DNA of 64,000 nt from Ostrinia nubilalis (taxonomy: Eukaryota > Arthropoda > Insecta > Lepidoptera > Crambidae). The position numbers and the translations under genes were made by a program. Below, piece by piece: positions 31,243 through 42,892 of the stretch; position 1 is the stretch's first letter; each line of letters starts with the position of its first letter. Location: positions 12,172,501-12,236,500 of the forward strand of contig NC_087098.1 of the NCBI RefSeq assembly GCF_963855985.1, in the 5' to 3' direction. The notes beneath the pieces were generated by a model. That model searched no databases, was not told the origin of the DNA, and saw only the letters and a list, made by a program, of their open reading frames with translations.

Positions 31243-31476
31243 TGTTAATAGTCATCATCATCATTACCTCAGCCATAGGACGTCCACTGCTGAACATAGG
31301 CCTCCCTCAATGCTTTCCATGTTACCCGGTTGGTAGCGGCCTGCATCCAGCGCTTTCCTGCTACCTTTATGATGTCGTTGATCCACCTTGTGGGTGGACG
31401 TCCCACGTTGCGTTTTCCGGTACGCGGCCTCCACTTCAGAACCTTGGTGCCCCATCGGCCGTCAGTTGTTAATAGT
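31243..31476 (-). mobile_element. RTE 3' end with 10-bp target duplication (tail type GAT)
   Basis: TGTTAATAGT occurs at 31243-31252 and 31467-31476. The 214 bases between carry the minus-strand RTE 3' end with CATCATCATCATTA tail at the left and GACGTCCACTGCTGAACATA. Coding remnants of the RTE tail (R/K-rich, TRWxDD region) are decayed. Confidence 0.9.
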
Positions 31477-31662
31477 GTTTAAGTATAATTCCGAACGCCA
31501 TAATTTTATATTTAAAAGATCTGTGTATCACGTTAGTAATTGGGTACTTCTACGAATTCCGTTATTTATTGAATTAGGTTCTTCGTGCATCTACACTCCT
31601 ACAGGTCTATAACTCTAACAGTTCAATTGCCATAAATACAATCTTTGACTCTTCAGTTTAAT

Positions 31663-32868
31663 TGAGCCACAGAACCTGCAGCCATAATTGTATGTGATCC
31701 AGTTAGAGTCAAGTCACGAAGCTGCAAACTGTAGCGGTAACCGTACGAGCCACTCCGACTTGTATTTTTCTTGTCGCAATTTTGAATATGAACTAAAACA
31801 TAATCTGGTGGTTACTAAATCTAGGTCTACCGGTAAGTCTATTATATTTTTCATCTGTATTAGAGACGTTAAGTTTATAACTTGGCCCACAAAACCTGCA
31901 GCAGTTGTATGTGATCCAGATAGATTCAAGTCACAAAGCTGCGAACTGGAGCAGTAACCGTACGAGTCACTCCGACTTGCATTTGTCTTGTCGCAATTTT
32001 GAATATGAGCCATAAGATAATCTGGTGGTCACTAAATCTAAGTCTAGCAATAAATCTCTTTTATTTTTCAGCTGTATTAGAGACGTTAAGTTTATAACTT
32101 GGGCCACAAAACCTGCAGCAGTTGTATGTGATCCAGATAGAGTCAAGTCACAAAGCTGCGAACTGGAGCAGTAACCGTACGAGCCATTCCGACTTGCATT
32201 TGTCTTGTCGCAATTTTGAATATGAGCCAAAACATAATCTGGTGGTCACTAAATCTAAGTCTACCGGTAAGTCTATTTTATTTTTCAGCTGTATTAGAGA
32301 CATTAAGTTTATAACTTGGACCACAAAACCTGCAGCAGTTGTATGTGATCCAGATAGAGTCAAGTCACAAAGCTGCGAACTGGAGCAGTAACCGTACGAG
32401 CCACTCCAGCTTGCATTTGTCTTGTCGCAATTTTGAATATGAGCCAAAACATAATCTAGTGGTCACTAAATCTAAGTCTATCGGTAAGTCTATTTTATTT
32501 TTCAGTTGTATTAGAGACGTTAAGTTTATAACTTGGACCACAAAACCTACAGCAGTTGTATGTGATCCAGATAGAGTCAAGTCACAAAGCTGCGAACTGG
32601 AGCAGTAACCGTACGAGCCACTCCGACTTGCGAGTGTCTTGTCGCAATTTTGAATATGAGCCAAAACATAATCTGGTGGTCACTAAATTTAAGTCTACCA
32701 GTAAATCTCTTTTATTTTTCAGCTATATTAGAGACGTTAAGTTTATAACTTGGCCCACAAAACCTGCAGCAGTTGTATGTGATCCAGATAGAGTCAAGTC
32801 ACAAAACTGCGAACTGGAGCAGTAACCGTACGAGCCACTCCGACTTGCATTTGTCTTGTCGCAATTTT
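31663..32868. repeat. 217-bp tandem array, about 5.6 copies
   Basis: The word GTATGTGATCCAG starts at 31690, 31907, 32124, 32341, 32558 and 32775: five intervals of exactly 217, so no insertions or deletions between copies. Copies differ by scattered base changes. Each has AAGTCACAAAGCTGCGAACT, TCTTGTCGCAATTTTGAATA and a stretch reading CGGTAAGTCTATTTTATTTT followed by TCAG (copies 1, 3 and 4) or a variant TAAATCTCTTTTATTTTTCA (copies 2 and 5). Frames of 89 codons (plus) and 99 codons (minus) repeat from copy to copy, but because 217 is not a multiple of 3 no frame runs through the array. I take it as non-coding. Confidence 0.95.
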
Positions 32869-32933
32869 GCAGATACTCGCTTGCGTTGAAGAGCTGAGAG
32901 CTGAGACAACAGTTTTGGGTAACGTGCCGCACA

Positions 32934-32940
32934 TATAAAA
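32934..32940 (+). promoter_or_regulatory. TATA-box-like TATAAAA downstream of the tandem array
   Basis: TATAAAA lies 66 bases after the last repeat unit, in a local context less AT-rich than average (AACGTGCCGCACATATAAAA). Possible short first exons follow: ATG at 32995 (16 codons) and ATG at 33132 with AAAAAATGGGA context and a donor-like AAGGTACCTAT at 33170. No protein is recognised, so this is only a candidate promoter. Confidence 0.25.
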
Positions 32941-35352
32941 CAGTTTGTTGTTATTGTCTTTGTTTTTTCTTTCTTAACAAAATAATATAATAAAATGAGC
33001 TCATTGCAGTTCTACTGTTGTTTCAACAAAACTATTAGATAGAAAATTGTGAATCGCACAGTGAATAGTGTGACTTCATATTATCTTTAGTTGCAGATCA
33101 TATTGGTGTAAGGACGATTGAGGTAGAAAAAATGGGACTTCAGGGCTTTTCTTGCTTTTACCTACACACAAGGTACCTATAAATATTATGTTCTTTAAAT
33201 TATTTTCATTATAATTTCATAATCTACTGCTTATTTGATTAAACAATGTTTGACACTACGAACGATAAACATTTACGAGTATTACTAAATACCGACACTA
33301 TTATACAGCGTAGGTCGATATAGCTACCTGTTGCTTAGCAAAATATGCAAATACTCGACAGAAATTGATATTGCACAAACAAAATTACTGGTTCATGTAG
33401 GCTGTAGATAATGTAGGTACTATACCTCTAGCATGAAAAACTTTCGTCTTCAAATCGATTGCGTATACAACCACGACACCCAGCCTTCAAATTAATTGAT
33501 AACGTGAAAATCACTATTGTCAAAATTAGTTTGAAATGGTAGCCATTTCTCACACTAAGTACACATTACGTCACGTTCACTTGTTTAATTCGATCTCGAT
33601 ATAAAAACAAAAGTCACAAGATTCGTGCTATTAATTATTTGTTCTCATTACGGCCGTAGAGTTTAAGTTTCCATACCTACAAAATCTTTCGATGGCGATT
33701 ATAAAAATAGATAAAAACGATAGTTTTTCGTGCTAGAGGTATTGAACAACTGCATTAATAATATTCAATGAGCGAGACTGGATCTTATCTCAAGTAACTA
33801 ATCAATTAGGAATTGATATTCCATTAATAATCTCGTGTGTATAATTATGTATTTGGATCTATGTTGCTATTTGTACACGCCTGTAGATTTCGTGTTGCTA
33901 TTCAAATATCAAACTCATTAAGTTATTTAGTAACGGTGCTATGAAATGATTAAAAATGTATCGAAAGGCTTTGCGCACTGTTTGAATTTTTGAGTCGTAG
34001 TAATATTATGATTTTTGATTTTATATTTTTGTAGAAAAATTTCAAAATTTCTTGACCAGTAATATACAGAAAAAAGATATTTTGTTTCAACATTCAAGAT
34101 CTTAGTTCGAGTAAGTTTAAAACCGGTTTCGAAATCAACCCTAATCCAAATTTATCCTTCAACTATCAAATAATCTGTTTTCGATCAATCCATAATAAAA
34201 CTTTCGATGCGTTTACACTTTAATATTGTTAAATAGACTTGTAAACTTGTATATAAAAACAACTAAAATTGTAGATATTTTGACCAAAAACATATTGTGG
34301 CAGAATGACGGGCGGACTTGGATAAGGATTGAATAAAGTCCACAAGGACTTAAAAAGGCAAGAAACTTCTAATACGCAAGTGACTTGACTATTCAATTAT
34401 AGTCTCACGCTATTCTAGCCTATATTATAATTGAGTTAGGGACCACATGGAGTTGGCTAACTCGAAAACTTGCGTTTCCTATGGCCGTCACTTCACAAAC
34501 GGGCTGTGCCGGTGCAATCCGGCGCAATTAAAACTTCGCCAGTTTGTTTACGAGTACTCACTCGATCATAGTAAAAGCAAATAAGTATGTTAACTTCATT
34601 GTTATAGAGTGAATAGCCCCGAGTGAGGAGATTTGTATGTGAGCGCGCCGTATAACGTACGCACGCACACAAAATAGGTGTCAATTTGACATTGCCAGTG
34701 AAAGATGCGCTAGTGTCGTGTGTAATGCCGCACGTGCATAAAACATAGTAATTTAATTTAATAAGGGACAACATAATTTATAAAATACGATAAAAAAGTA
34801 GTCAGAATAATGATGGTCTACTCGTATTCTCAAAATAAATACATCAAGAAACTTTTTATTTTAAATTCCTGATTTGTATTTCTGTATTCCAGAGGTTTGA
34901 ATAAACTGAAAGCCCCACGTGTAGGCTATTGTCACTCGTTCAGAGTCCGAGTCGGCTTACTTATCTACTTTTACTGTGACACAGTGCACCTTTCGTCCGA
35001 AATCCGGCAAGTTGCTGGCAAGTTTGTTTGGCGTTTATCACAATGCAGCCGGAACTTTGGCCGTTGAGTGTCGGAGTTGCTCAATATTGTTGAAACTTTG
35101 AGAAATATCGTGTCATACGGCTCTATGGTATATTGGGGAATGTATCTCGGGCTCAGAACAGTTGGTACAGTGATTCCAAAGTTGGAGTGATTAGTCAGTT
35201 AGTCAAATAACTTTAGGTTTATTGTTAAGCAAATCTGATGTTTCAAATGTTTCAAAGTGCCAGTTGGATCGAGGTAACCTTGCGTGAAATTATTGTCAGT
35301 AATAAAGACTTAGTTGTTAATGATCAGCATTAAATTTGATTGTCAAGAGGCT
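32941..35352. other. Non-coding, nothing firmly recognised
   Basis: 2.4 kb without a supported gene. The part 34490-34745 is GC-richer, with a 93-codon minus-strand frame at 34493-34774 that has no motif; its CG-rich words (GTGAGCGCGCCGTATAACGT) could mark a promoter or repeat head. Confidence 0.4.
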
Positions 35353-35387
35353 CTTCATCATTTCAGCCAATATCAGTCCACTGCTGT
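35353..35387 (-). repeat. Decayed RTE 3' terminus
   Basis: TTCATCATTTCAGCCAATAT then CAGTCCACTGCTG: the tail and terminal motif of the GAT-tailed RTE subfamily, minus strand, heavily decayed. Confidence 0.65.
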
Positions 35388-35864
35388 GAATATGCACATG
35401 CAAGATCTATAGCTTTTTTTTGTACAGCCACTGTGAACATAGAGTATTTAGAGGTCGTTAGTCCAGATCAGAATCTTAAGCCACGTTTGCTGAGACGTGG
35501 TTTCCAATAAGGTTATATCAGACAGAGATATTACTTACATAACATTGTGTGGACACGTCATAAGCCCGTCATTTTCATAATGTTACCCACAAGAGCCTAG
35601 TCCACACATAAATCTCGCTTATTCCAACAATACTTAGCCGCAATCCGAGTAACAGGCCCGATAACTGTTGAACAAGCTCTTATTGAAGCTGCAGCGGCGC
35701 CATAAATCCAGGTTCGTACTAGGAAGACGTTTCGTTCGCAAATATCTGATGCTTTGTAATACCGCCGGTGTGGACTCGCGTGTGCTCGAAGGATCTATTC
35801 ACACTGAAGAACTGATTTAAATGAAATGATCGTAGCACGTCCGATTTCATTTTTAATGCACTCT
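35388..35864. other. Non-coding, nothing recognised
   Basis: No gene or further repeat supported. Confidence 0.4.
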
Positions 35865-36003
35865 ATCATGACCATTTCAGCCACAAGACGTCTACTGCTG
35901 AACATAGATTATTAGGCCTACCCCAATAATTTCCATATCGCGCAGTCGGTAGCAGCCTGCATCCAGCGCCTTCCTGCTACCTTTACGAGGTCGTCGGTCC
36001 ACT
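35865..36003 (-). mobile_element. RTE 3' end (tail type GAT)
   Basis: ATTTCAGCCACAAGACGTCT, CTGCTGAACATAG with an 8-base insertion (ATTATTAG), then CCTGCATCCAGCGCCTTCCT and ACGAGGTCGTCGGTCCAC. Minus strand. Confidence 0.8.
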
Positions 36004-36068
36004 ATTTTGCGCTGCGTAGTTGGTCAGATTTTCTATAAACCTACTGCCTATCAAGACTTGGATGTTAT

Positions 36069-36135
36069 TTAAAAACCGACCAAGTGGCAATCGGGGAAGG
36101 GTTTCGAACCATAATTTTGTTGTATGGGAGACCCT
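36069..36135 (+). repeat. Lepidopteran repeat, AAAAACCGACCAAGTG head
   Basis: AAAAACCGACCAAGTGGCAA then GAAGGGTTTCGAACCATAA. The opposite end of this type of element, GGGTTCCGTAATCC with GACAGACAGACAG, appears on the minus strand at about 37305-37366. It is unclear whether both belong to one copy. Confidence 0.55.
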
Positions 36136-37810
36136 TTAATATTTATTCCATTTTAATTCATTTATTTATTTTAAAGTGACATACAACTAAATATTATCTG
36201 AGTAATTCTAAGTATTAATCAATTAGGTATTCATCATAATTTAAGCAAAAGTATGAAATCTTGTACTACGAATATCTTTTTCCGCGCTTATAGCCTATTT
36301 TAACCGCTCACTGTGACTCTACCCTAAAAACCTGTTGCAAAGATGTGAAATTTCGCGATGCTCGTACTAAGTGGGTGTATAGAAAACTATTGTCATAATG
36401 ATGAACGCTGTTGATACGGGCCCGTGCAAAACACAAACGCCGGGAATTCAGAGATGAAGTCAGGAAATGGCAATGTTAGAAATGCTATTATCAAGGCAGG
36501 AAGGGAATTGTGAATGCGTTTGCTGAAGATGGCTGTTGAGATTTTTGTGCCCTGTTATATTTATCATGTATTTAAATTGGTACACAATGATAAAGATTAA
36601 GAGTAATTTATAAAGGAATATCTAAAATAGTTACTATGTTTTCTAATTTATATACATTTTTTTTTGTAAATTGATATCCTCTTATTGCCGCTGGATTTTT
36701 TATATTTTTCAGTGTATGATCTAGAGTCTCTAAAGGAAGATAGGTGACGTTGTAATAGGGTTCTAGAAATACTCGTATAGTTATCACCTGTCATAATCTA
36801 CTTTAATTCCAAAATGTCAATCTGTGTACATTCATGACTAGCTTATAAGATCGCTATCACTAAGGTTCATAATTATGACTCAGCAACAAATGAATTTAAG
36901 CAGGATCCAATTGCAATAGATCCTGCTTAACAACATTTGGTAGCTGTTCTATATCCAACGACAATCAAATTCATTATTTTAACCCTATCAAGATACTATA
37001 ATAAAAATGTAACCGAAACTTTAAACCTTAATATGAGTTCTACTGACCTGAATATCGGCGTAGCCATTCCGCCCAATTTGCTGAATATTTCATGTGTCAC
37101 TGCTCTTGTTTCCAAAATGTACGAAGTTTTAATCTTTATATTTTACGAATTCTCTTTGTATGCTTACGGTACCTGCCTACCTAAAAATGTGGGCTTACGA
37201 TTCAATAAAAAAATAGAGAATACCTTACTACTTACTGATGCAGGTTATAAAACCTAGGATGCACCTTATCTATCGATAAAATAAACAACAAGCAAAACCT
37301 CGGACAGACAGACAGATATGACGAAACTATAAGGGTTCCTTTTCAGGATTACGGAACCCTAAAATAAGTTTTTTTTGTCCATGTCTAGCTGCCCGGCTAA
37401 TCTCCTGACAAAGGATCAATTTTGACGAAATTTTCATCAAATTAAAAAGATCAATTTCCACAAAAAATTTTCACAAAATCCGCTTTACTGACCAAAACAG
37501 AAGGTAGAAGTTAATTTAGCTGTAACGAGTATAATTTTACTAACTTTAGTTATTAATTTATATGCTGGACAATTACACAGGCCAAATAGTGATTGAATCT
37601 TGCGATATGGCTACAAAGACGCTCAACTGGTATTATAAACCATTACACGAACTATCTCGATATAACGTCAATACATTATGAGCAGACAACAAAGAGACTA
37701 ATCCATAAATCGTAGGACAACATGTCTTGCAGACAAAGCACTATGCATACGGGATCATATTAAAACTCAATAGGCTACGGCAATTCTGCAAATAAAGTAT
37801 CGACTCTCAC
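36136..37810. other. Mostly non-coding; repeat fragment at 37305-37366
   Basis: A 106-codon frame at 36937-37257 has no motif and AT-driven composition, so I treat it as chance. Positions 37305-37366 hold GGACAGACAGACAG and AGGATTACGGAACCCT, a common lepidopteran repeat end. A short inverted repeat, AGCAGGATCCAATTG / CAATAGATCCTGCT, is at about 36899-36928. Confidence 0.5.
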
Positions 37811-37924
37811 GCCCGTTTTCACCATCAACCCCTAATTTTTAAGTGACCCCTATGAAAAAAAAAATTTCTGTTAAATGCTACCATATTGGTCACTTAAAAT
37901 TAGGGATTAATGGTGAAAACGGGC
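37811..37924. mobile_element. 114-bp MITE, GCCCGTTTTCACCATCA
   Basis: GCCCGTTTTCACCATCAACC at 37811 pairs with GGTGAAAACGGGC ending at 37924, through CCCTAATTTTTAAGTGAC / GTCACTTAAAATTAGGG; arms about 38 bases with few mismatches around a 38-base core. Confidence 0.85.
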
Positions 37925-37942
37925 ATATTATTCCAATTTATT

Positions 37943-38098
37943 ATCATCATCATTTTAGCCATAGGCCGTCTACTGCTGAACATAGGCCTCCATTGATTTC
38001 GGAATTGACCGGTTGGTAGCATTCTGCATCCAGCGTTTTCTTTCAACATTTATGAGGTCATAATTTCACCTTGTAGGTGGACTCTTCCAATGTATCGT
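37943..38098 (-). mobile_element. RTE 3' end, decayed (tail type GAT)
   Basis: Tail ATCATCATCATTTTAGCC, then CATAGGCCGTCTACTGCTGA and CTGCATCCAGCGTTTTC. Minus strand, more diverged than the other copies. Confidence 0.75.
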
Positions 38099-38205
38099 CG
38101 AAGCGCTCTGATAGGGCCCAAAAAATAAGGAGACCATGTAAAGTGCCCTTAATTTTGACGTTCGTTAGTGCCCCTTGTGGTCTAAATTGAATAAATTATT
38201 TTTGA

Positions 38206-39076
38206 CTAGCGGCCGCCCGCGACTTCGTACGCGTGGATCCCGTTTTACCCCCTTCATCTATCTTAAGCGGCTTAGATTTTTTCATACAATTTTTTTTCCC
38301 GCTTACTCCCGTTCCCGTGGGAATTTTTCAATATCCTGTTGTAACTAAGCTTGGAGTTTACTAAGGTACCTGCATGCCAAATTTCAAGCGTCTATCTTAC
38401 GCGGTTTAGAGTTTTTCATACAAATGTTTTTTCCCGCTAACTCCCATTCCCGTGGGAATGTTGCAATATCGTGGCATGCAGGTAGCATGCCAAATTTCAA
38501 GCGTCTATCTTACGTGGTTTAGAGTTTTTCATACAAATGTTTTTTCCCGCTAACTCCCGTTCCCGTATGAATTTTGCAATATCCTGTTGTAACTAAGCTT
38601 AGAGTTTACTAAGGTACCTGCATGCCAAATTTCAAGCGTCTATCTTACGCGGTTTAGAGTTTTTCATACAAATGTTTTTTCCCGCTAACTCCCATTCCCG
38701 TGGGAATGTTGCAATATCCTGTTGTAACTAAGCTTTTAGTTTACTAAGGTACCTGCATGCCAAATTTCAAGCGTCTAACTTAAGCGGTTTAGATTTTTCA
38801 TACAAAAGGATTTTCCCGTTCCCGTGGGAATTCTTAAGTATCCTATAACCTGCCCAGGAGTATGAAGAATAATTGTACCAAGTTTCGTTAAAATCCGTCG
38901 AGTAGTTTTTGTTTCTATAAGGAACATACAGACAGACAGACAGACAGACAGACAAAAATTTTACTGATTGCATTTTTGGCATCAGTATCGATCACTAATC
39001 ACCCCCTGATAGTTATTTTGAAAATATATTTCATGTACAGAATTGACCTCTCTACAGATTTATTATAAGTATAGAT
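38206..39076 (+). repeat. Interspersed repeat, GCGGCCGC head, with expanded 135-bp internal repeats
   Basis: Head CTAGCGGCCGCCCGCGACTT at 38206 and end TTTATTATAAGTATAGAT near 39076. The internal unit (GTTTAGAGTTTTTCATACAA, CCCGCTAACTCCC, GGTACCTGCATGCCAAATTT) repeats: CAAATTTCAAGCG occurs at 38378, 38491, 38626 and 38761, spaced 113 (one shortened unit), 135 and 135. The relative at 29221-29900 has fewer units. A (CAGA)n tract is at about 38930-38954. Confidence 0.88.
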
Positions 39077-39079
39077 ATA

Positions 39080-39230
39080 GATGTTGATTTTGTATGTCGT
39101 AAAAGGTGGGTGAGAGACAAAATATGGCCAGCGTGTGTGGTGTAAGTACGCCAAATCCCCCATTTGCCTCTAGTATAAGACAGTCGGGCTTCTTCAATGG
39201 AGACCTTAATGATGATGATGATGAAGAAAA
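39080..39230 (+). mobile_element. LINE-like 3' end with (GAT)n tail
   Basis: CGCCAAATCCCCCATTTGCC, TCTAGTATAAGACAG, then TTCAATGGAGACCTTAATGA and (GAT)n at about 39206-39225. The word CCATTTGCCTCT is shared, diverged, with 42160-42290, so a small family is likely. Confidence 0.5.
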
Positions 39231-39339
39231 AGAGTCTACTCAAATATAGATTCAATTAGCTCAGTATACCTTCTTAAAATTATTTTGTTTTACAATCAAT
39301 GTTACTTTGATTGAGGAAAAACAGTAGATAATTAGAGAG

Positions 39340-39470
39340 TTTATTTATTTATTTATTTAAAATCTTTATTGCACACATAAAAACAGTGGTACAACAGGTG
39401 AGCTTAATGTCACGTGGCATTCTCTTCCAGCTAACGAAGAGAGAGTAAGAGTTCAGTTTCTATGTATTAC
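39340..39470 (-). mobile_element. 3' UTR of a LINE (Jockey/CR1-like), minus strand
   Basis: On the minus strand it reads GCTCACCTGTTGTACCACTG, TTTTTATGTGTGCAATAAAG and ends in (AAAT)n (plus-strand TTTATTTATTTATTT at 39340). The AATAAA plus short-repeat tail is typical of LINE 3' ends; the clade is inference. Confidence 0.55.
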
Positions 39471-40126
39471 GACATTTGTTTGCAAGTTTTCCAGATTCTA
39501 TTGGTTGGATATTTGCCACAGTATAAGCTAAGATTGTTGCAGAATGTTACCGTCTAGACCCGATACACCATTATTAAAGGCTTTATCAAAACGTAGGGTG
39601 AAATTCTTTTAAGTTTGGATATTGTGAAGTGTGGTTTTTATGTATGGTCGATCTAAAATATCTGCACTATCACATTAGATTTCAAGAGATTTAATACAAA
39701 TAAAAAAACATCGAAACACTTTGAGTTCGTGCTTACAGACACAAGCAATTTAAATTGTCATGAAAAAACTTTAGCATCAATGTACCGTGTTTTATTTGCA
39801 GTCGACCTTAGCATAAAAGAAAAAGAAAGTCATACATTTTGACAGCATGTAACATGATCTGTCATTGCTGTCAAATCATACGTTTATTAAGTTCAGTCTG
39901 CTAACAGCTGTTAGACAGTTTAGCAGTCAGCTAAGTCATAACATTCGACTGCTTTCAAACTATGTATGAATTATAGATAATTGTATCGTTTAAACACTTT
40001 ATCGCCATTAAAAATAGCACAATAAACGTCTCTAACCCCTTTGCATAGCAAAGATCAATTCTGAAGATATTGTCAGTTGTCATATCGGTCGGTACTAAAT
40101 CATTTCGTACATTGTAAAAACTTATA
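39471..40126. other. Non-coding, nothing recognised
   Basis: No gene supported. Confidence 0.4.
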
Positions 40127-40898
40127 CAATGTGCGACTAAAGAAGAACGGTCACGCCCCATACAAAAAAAACCCAGACCCGACAGAAACGAGACATACCT
40201 CAGTTTTTTTGTCATGTCTTAATTAGTTAAATTATATATTTTTTATATTCGAAATCTATGTATAACACCAAAATATTACCCTTTGTTTTTGTTCAGGCGT
40301 TATACAAAAACTAATACAAAATGCCTATTTATCACCAAAATTGGTAAATGTATGTACCTAAATGTCTATTACAGCTGCTATGGAATGTATCTAGGTGACC
40401 TGGAGATACAGCCTGATTATACAGGGTGGTTATACATATGGAACGATAAGTGATCTCACTCGATTATTTCTAAACTATACAAGATATCGAAAAACTAGTT
40501 ACTGATTATGAAAGTGCTTCACGAGCTCTTTCAAATGGTACCAATAATAGGTTACAGATTATGGAAGCTGGTAACATTGAATTTTTGGATTTTGTAACTT
40601 CTCGTTTCCACCCTGTATAATCCGGCTGTATCTCCAGGTCACCTAGATACATTCCATAGCAGCTGTAATAGACATTTAGGTACATACATTTACCAATTTT
40701 GGTGATAAATAGGCATTTTGTATTAGTTTTTGTATAACGCCTGAACAAAAACAAAGGGTAATATTTTGGTGTTATACATTGTTTCGAATATAAAAAATAT
40801 ATAATTTAACTAATTAAGACATGACAAAAAAACTGAGGTATGTCTCGTTTCTGTCGGGCCTGGGTCACAGATGACCGTTCTTCTTTAGAATCACATTG
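40127..40898. mobile_element. 770-bp foldback element with about 300-bp arms
   Basis: 40127-40429 and 40608-40898 are long reverse complements: for example AGAAACGAGACATACCTCAG, TTACCCTTTGTTTTTGTTCA and CTATGGAATGTATCTAGGTG appear in both arms. At the inner ends, TATACAGGGTGG pairs with CCACCCTGTATA, the same termini as the small MITEs at 4780 and 8857. The 178-base centre shows weaker pairing. The frames on both arms are mirror images and not genes. Confidence 0.88.
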
Positions 40899-42159
40899 CA
40901 TGAGTCGATGAATATCAAGTGCGCAAAAAGTCGGGAATCTATTTAATAAATTATAAATGGAGTTCAGTTGCTATCAAAATTGAAGTGATATGAAATTGAT
41001 ACTGCTTAAAGTGTGTCAAGATGTAAGCTATTTCAAATTTGTTCGACTGTACTAGTATGTATGATTATGTTTTTGAATGGGTTTTGATGTTATAAAAGAT
41101 AGGTACATCAGAATAGCGCAAAAATTATAATTTGTTTGATTATACCGTGTTAAACCCGCGGGCAGAAGCTAGTTATAACCGCATATTAATAACTAATCCA
41201 TTTTTCAAATAATTGGATTCCACAGTTACGCTGTTTATCATGAATTATTTACCTGACTCTCGGATTAACATTTTGATACGAGAATATAACGTCATAAAGC
41301 TTAAATTCAAAATATAAATTCAAATTATAATTCTGTTAGTGACTAACCAAATTCAAACGCAACCTATACCCAAATCCGATATCACATTAGTTTCGCATTA
41401 ATAAAATCATTAATTAATTAAAACAACCAATAATCAGAGGTTCAAATTAAACAATTTAAGCACAAATTATGAATTGTGAACCGATGATCATATAAAAAGC
41501 TCGTTTGTTACCGTCGACCTGAACGAAAAATAATTTGATGTGATTAATTAAAAGTAATAATTAATTAAAATGATTCAGTATACAGATTCGGCGATTGTCA
41601 CGTGGGTTTTCTCGGAATTCGCGTGATGACACCGTTTACTGAGCTGAACGTGTGAAATTGTTTGTAAAAGCTTTTAAAAGCCCGTAAAACGATCTTACTT
41701 ATTACATAATATGAAATGTTAAAATCTGTTCAAAATTATCATTGGATAAATGATGCGTAATTATAGCAGCGTTATTGTGTTCGGTGTGTGGTGGCAAACT
41801 ATGTAGATATTGAGGATTCCGGAATCCAATGACAATGACCAATGTTGGTTTAATGACAGTTAATTTTGCCCCGTAACAAACTTGGCCTCCACTGATTAGG
41901 TTTTTATAGGCTGTCAAGCAGTAGTGGAAACTCGTGGTGGGAATAGTTCCCATTTTCCATCTCATGGGATGGAGGCGGATGTATCTAGGATGAAGGGCGG
42001 ATTAATCAAATGAGTAAATAGAAGCTTTTAGTTGCCGAAAAACGATTAATCTGTAATGCCTAAAGAACGAAAGCCACGCGGCAGTGATGTGTGAAAGTTT
42101 GATTCTGTATATTAATTCTGATGGTTTGTATCTTTTCGTACTTGATAAAATTCGGATAA
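40899..42159. other. Non-coding; small repeat fragment at 41150-41176
   Basis: AAACCCGCGGGCAGAAGCTAG at 41153 is the head of the CCCGCGGCTTC repeat in minus orientation. The rest shows no supported feature. Confidence 0.45.
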
Positions 42160-42290
42160 AGCCGATAATCTTTTTGTTGCTAGTATGGGGAAAGTAAATT
42201 TTCCACTTGCCTCTGGTAAAAGAGAGGGTAGTAGATACTGCAGTGGATACCACACGACTTGAATATGATAATAACTTTTTTTTTTCATTG
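42160..42290. repeat. Possible LINE-derived fragment related to 39080-39230
   Basis: AATTTTCCACTTGCCTCTGG and GTAAAAGAGAGGGTAG resemble the segment at 39150-39185. Weak evidence from one shared block. Confidence 0.35.
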
Positions 42291-42724
42291 TGGAGTGCTT
42301 TGTATAGTATCTTTCAGAACTGAGGCTAGAATACAGGAATAGTATAAAAAATACACTGTGAGAAAAAGTCACCTACTTAACCTAAGTGGCACTTAAGCAA
42401 TTTTATAGCGATGTCCAACCACTAGTTATGCTGTCACTATTCCTTATTATGCATGAGTCAGGTATGGGTTTAAGATAAGATCTCTGATTCAAAGTGTCCG
42501 TGACTCATGTTGATATCATTTGAATATTTTTGGCCTTTCTATGATATGTGTCATCAATCATAGAACAAATTCTATTAAATAGTAAAGTGCCTTCTGCTTT
42601 AACGCTATTTACATTATTTTCCACTTGAGCCATATGCGTCTAGGTAACATACAGTGGTCACAACAATTACCCAGCAATTGTGGGTTTAAGTCCTGCTTGC
42701 TCCTGCTAAAATTGTTTTCTTTAA
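42291..42724. other. Non-coding, nothing recognised
   Basis: No feature supported. Confidence 0.4.
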
Positions 42725-42892
42725 GTTCGTTGGTTTCAGCTAAATAACATCAACAGCTGGACAAAATTCTCCTCCAAGGACTACAACAACCGGTCCTGCG
42801 ATGCGCGTATTCAGGTGCTTCACGCGGCCTTCACCAGATTAATGGTCCTAATAAGAAGTCTGCCCATGCTATAATCTTCTAGCCCTTGGTCA
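42725..42892 (-). mobile_element. RTE 3' end, old copy (tail type AACG)
   Basis: GTTCGTTGGTTTCAGCTAAA, CAGCTGGACAAAATTCTCCT and ACCGGTCCTGCGATGCGCG, TTCACCAGATTAATGGTCC. Minus strand; the most diverged copy of its subfamily. Confidence 0.75.

Noticed and set aside
31688..32932. Repeated 89-codon (plus) and 99-codon (minus) frames as a tandem gene family
   Set aside because: They are the same 217-bp unit read repeatedly; the period is not a multiple of 3, both strands are open, and no protein motif appears. An array of non-coding repeats explains them.
36937..37257. 106-codon plus-strand frame as a gene
   Set aside because: No recognisable motif, low-complexity AT-driven residues, and no repeat or exon structure.
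40506..40754. 82-codon minus-strand frame and its mirror at 39955-40215 as genes
   Set aside because: They lie on the two arms of one foldback element and reflect the inverted repeat.
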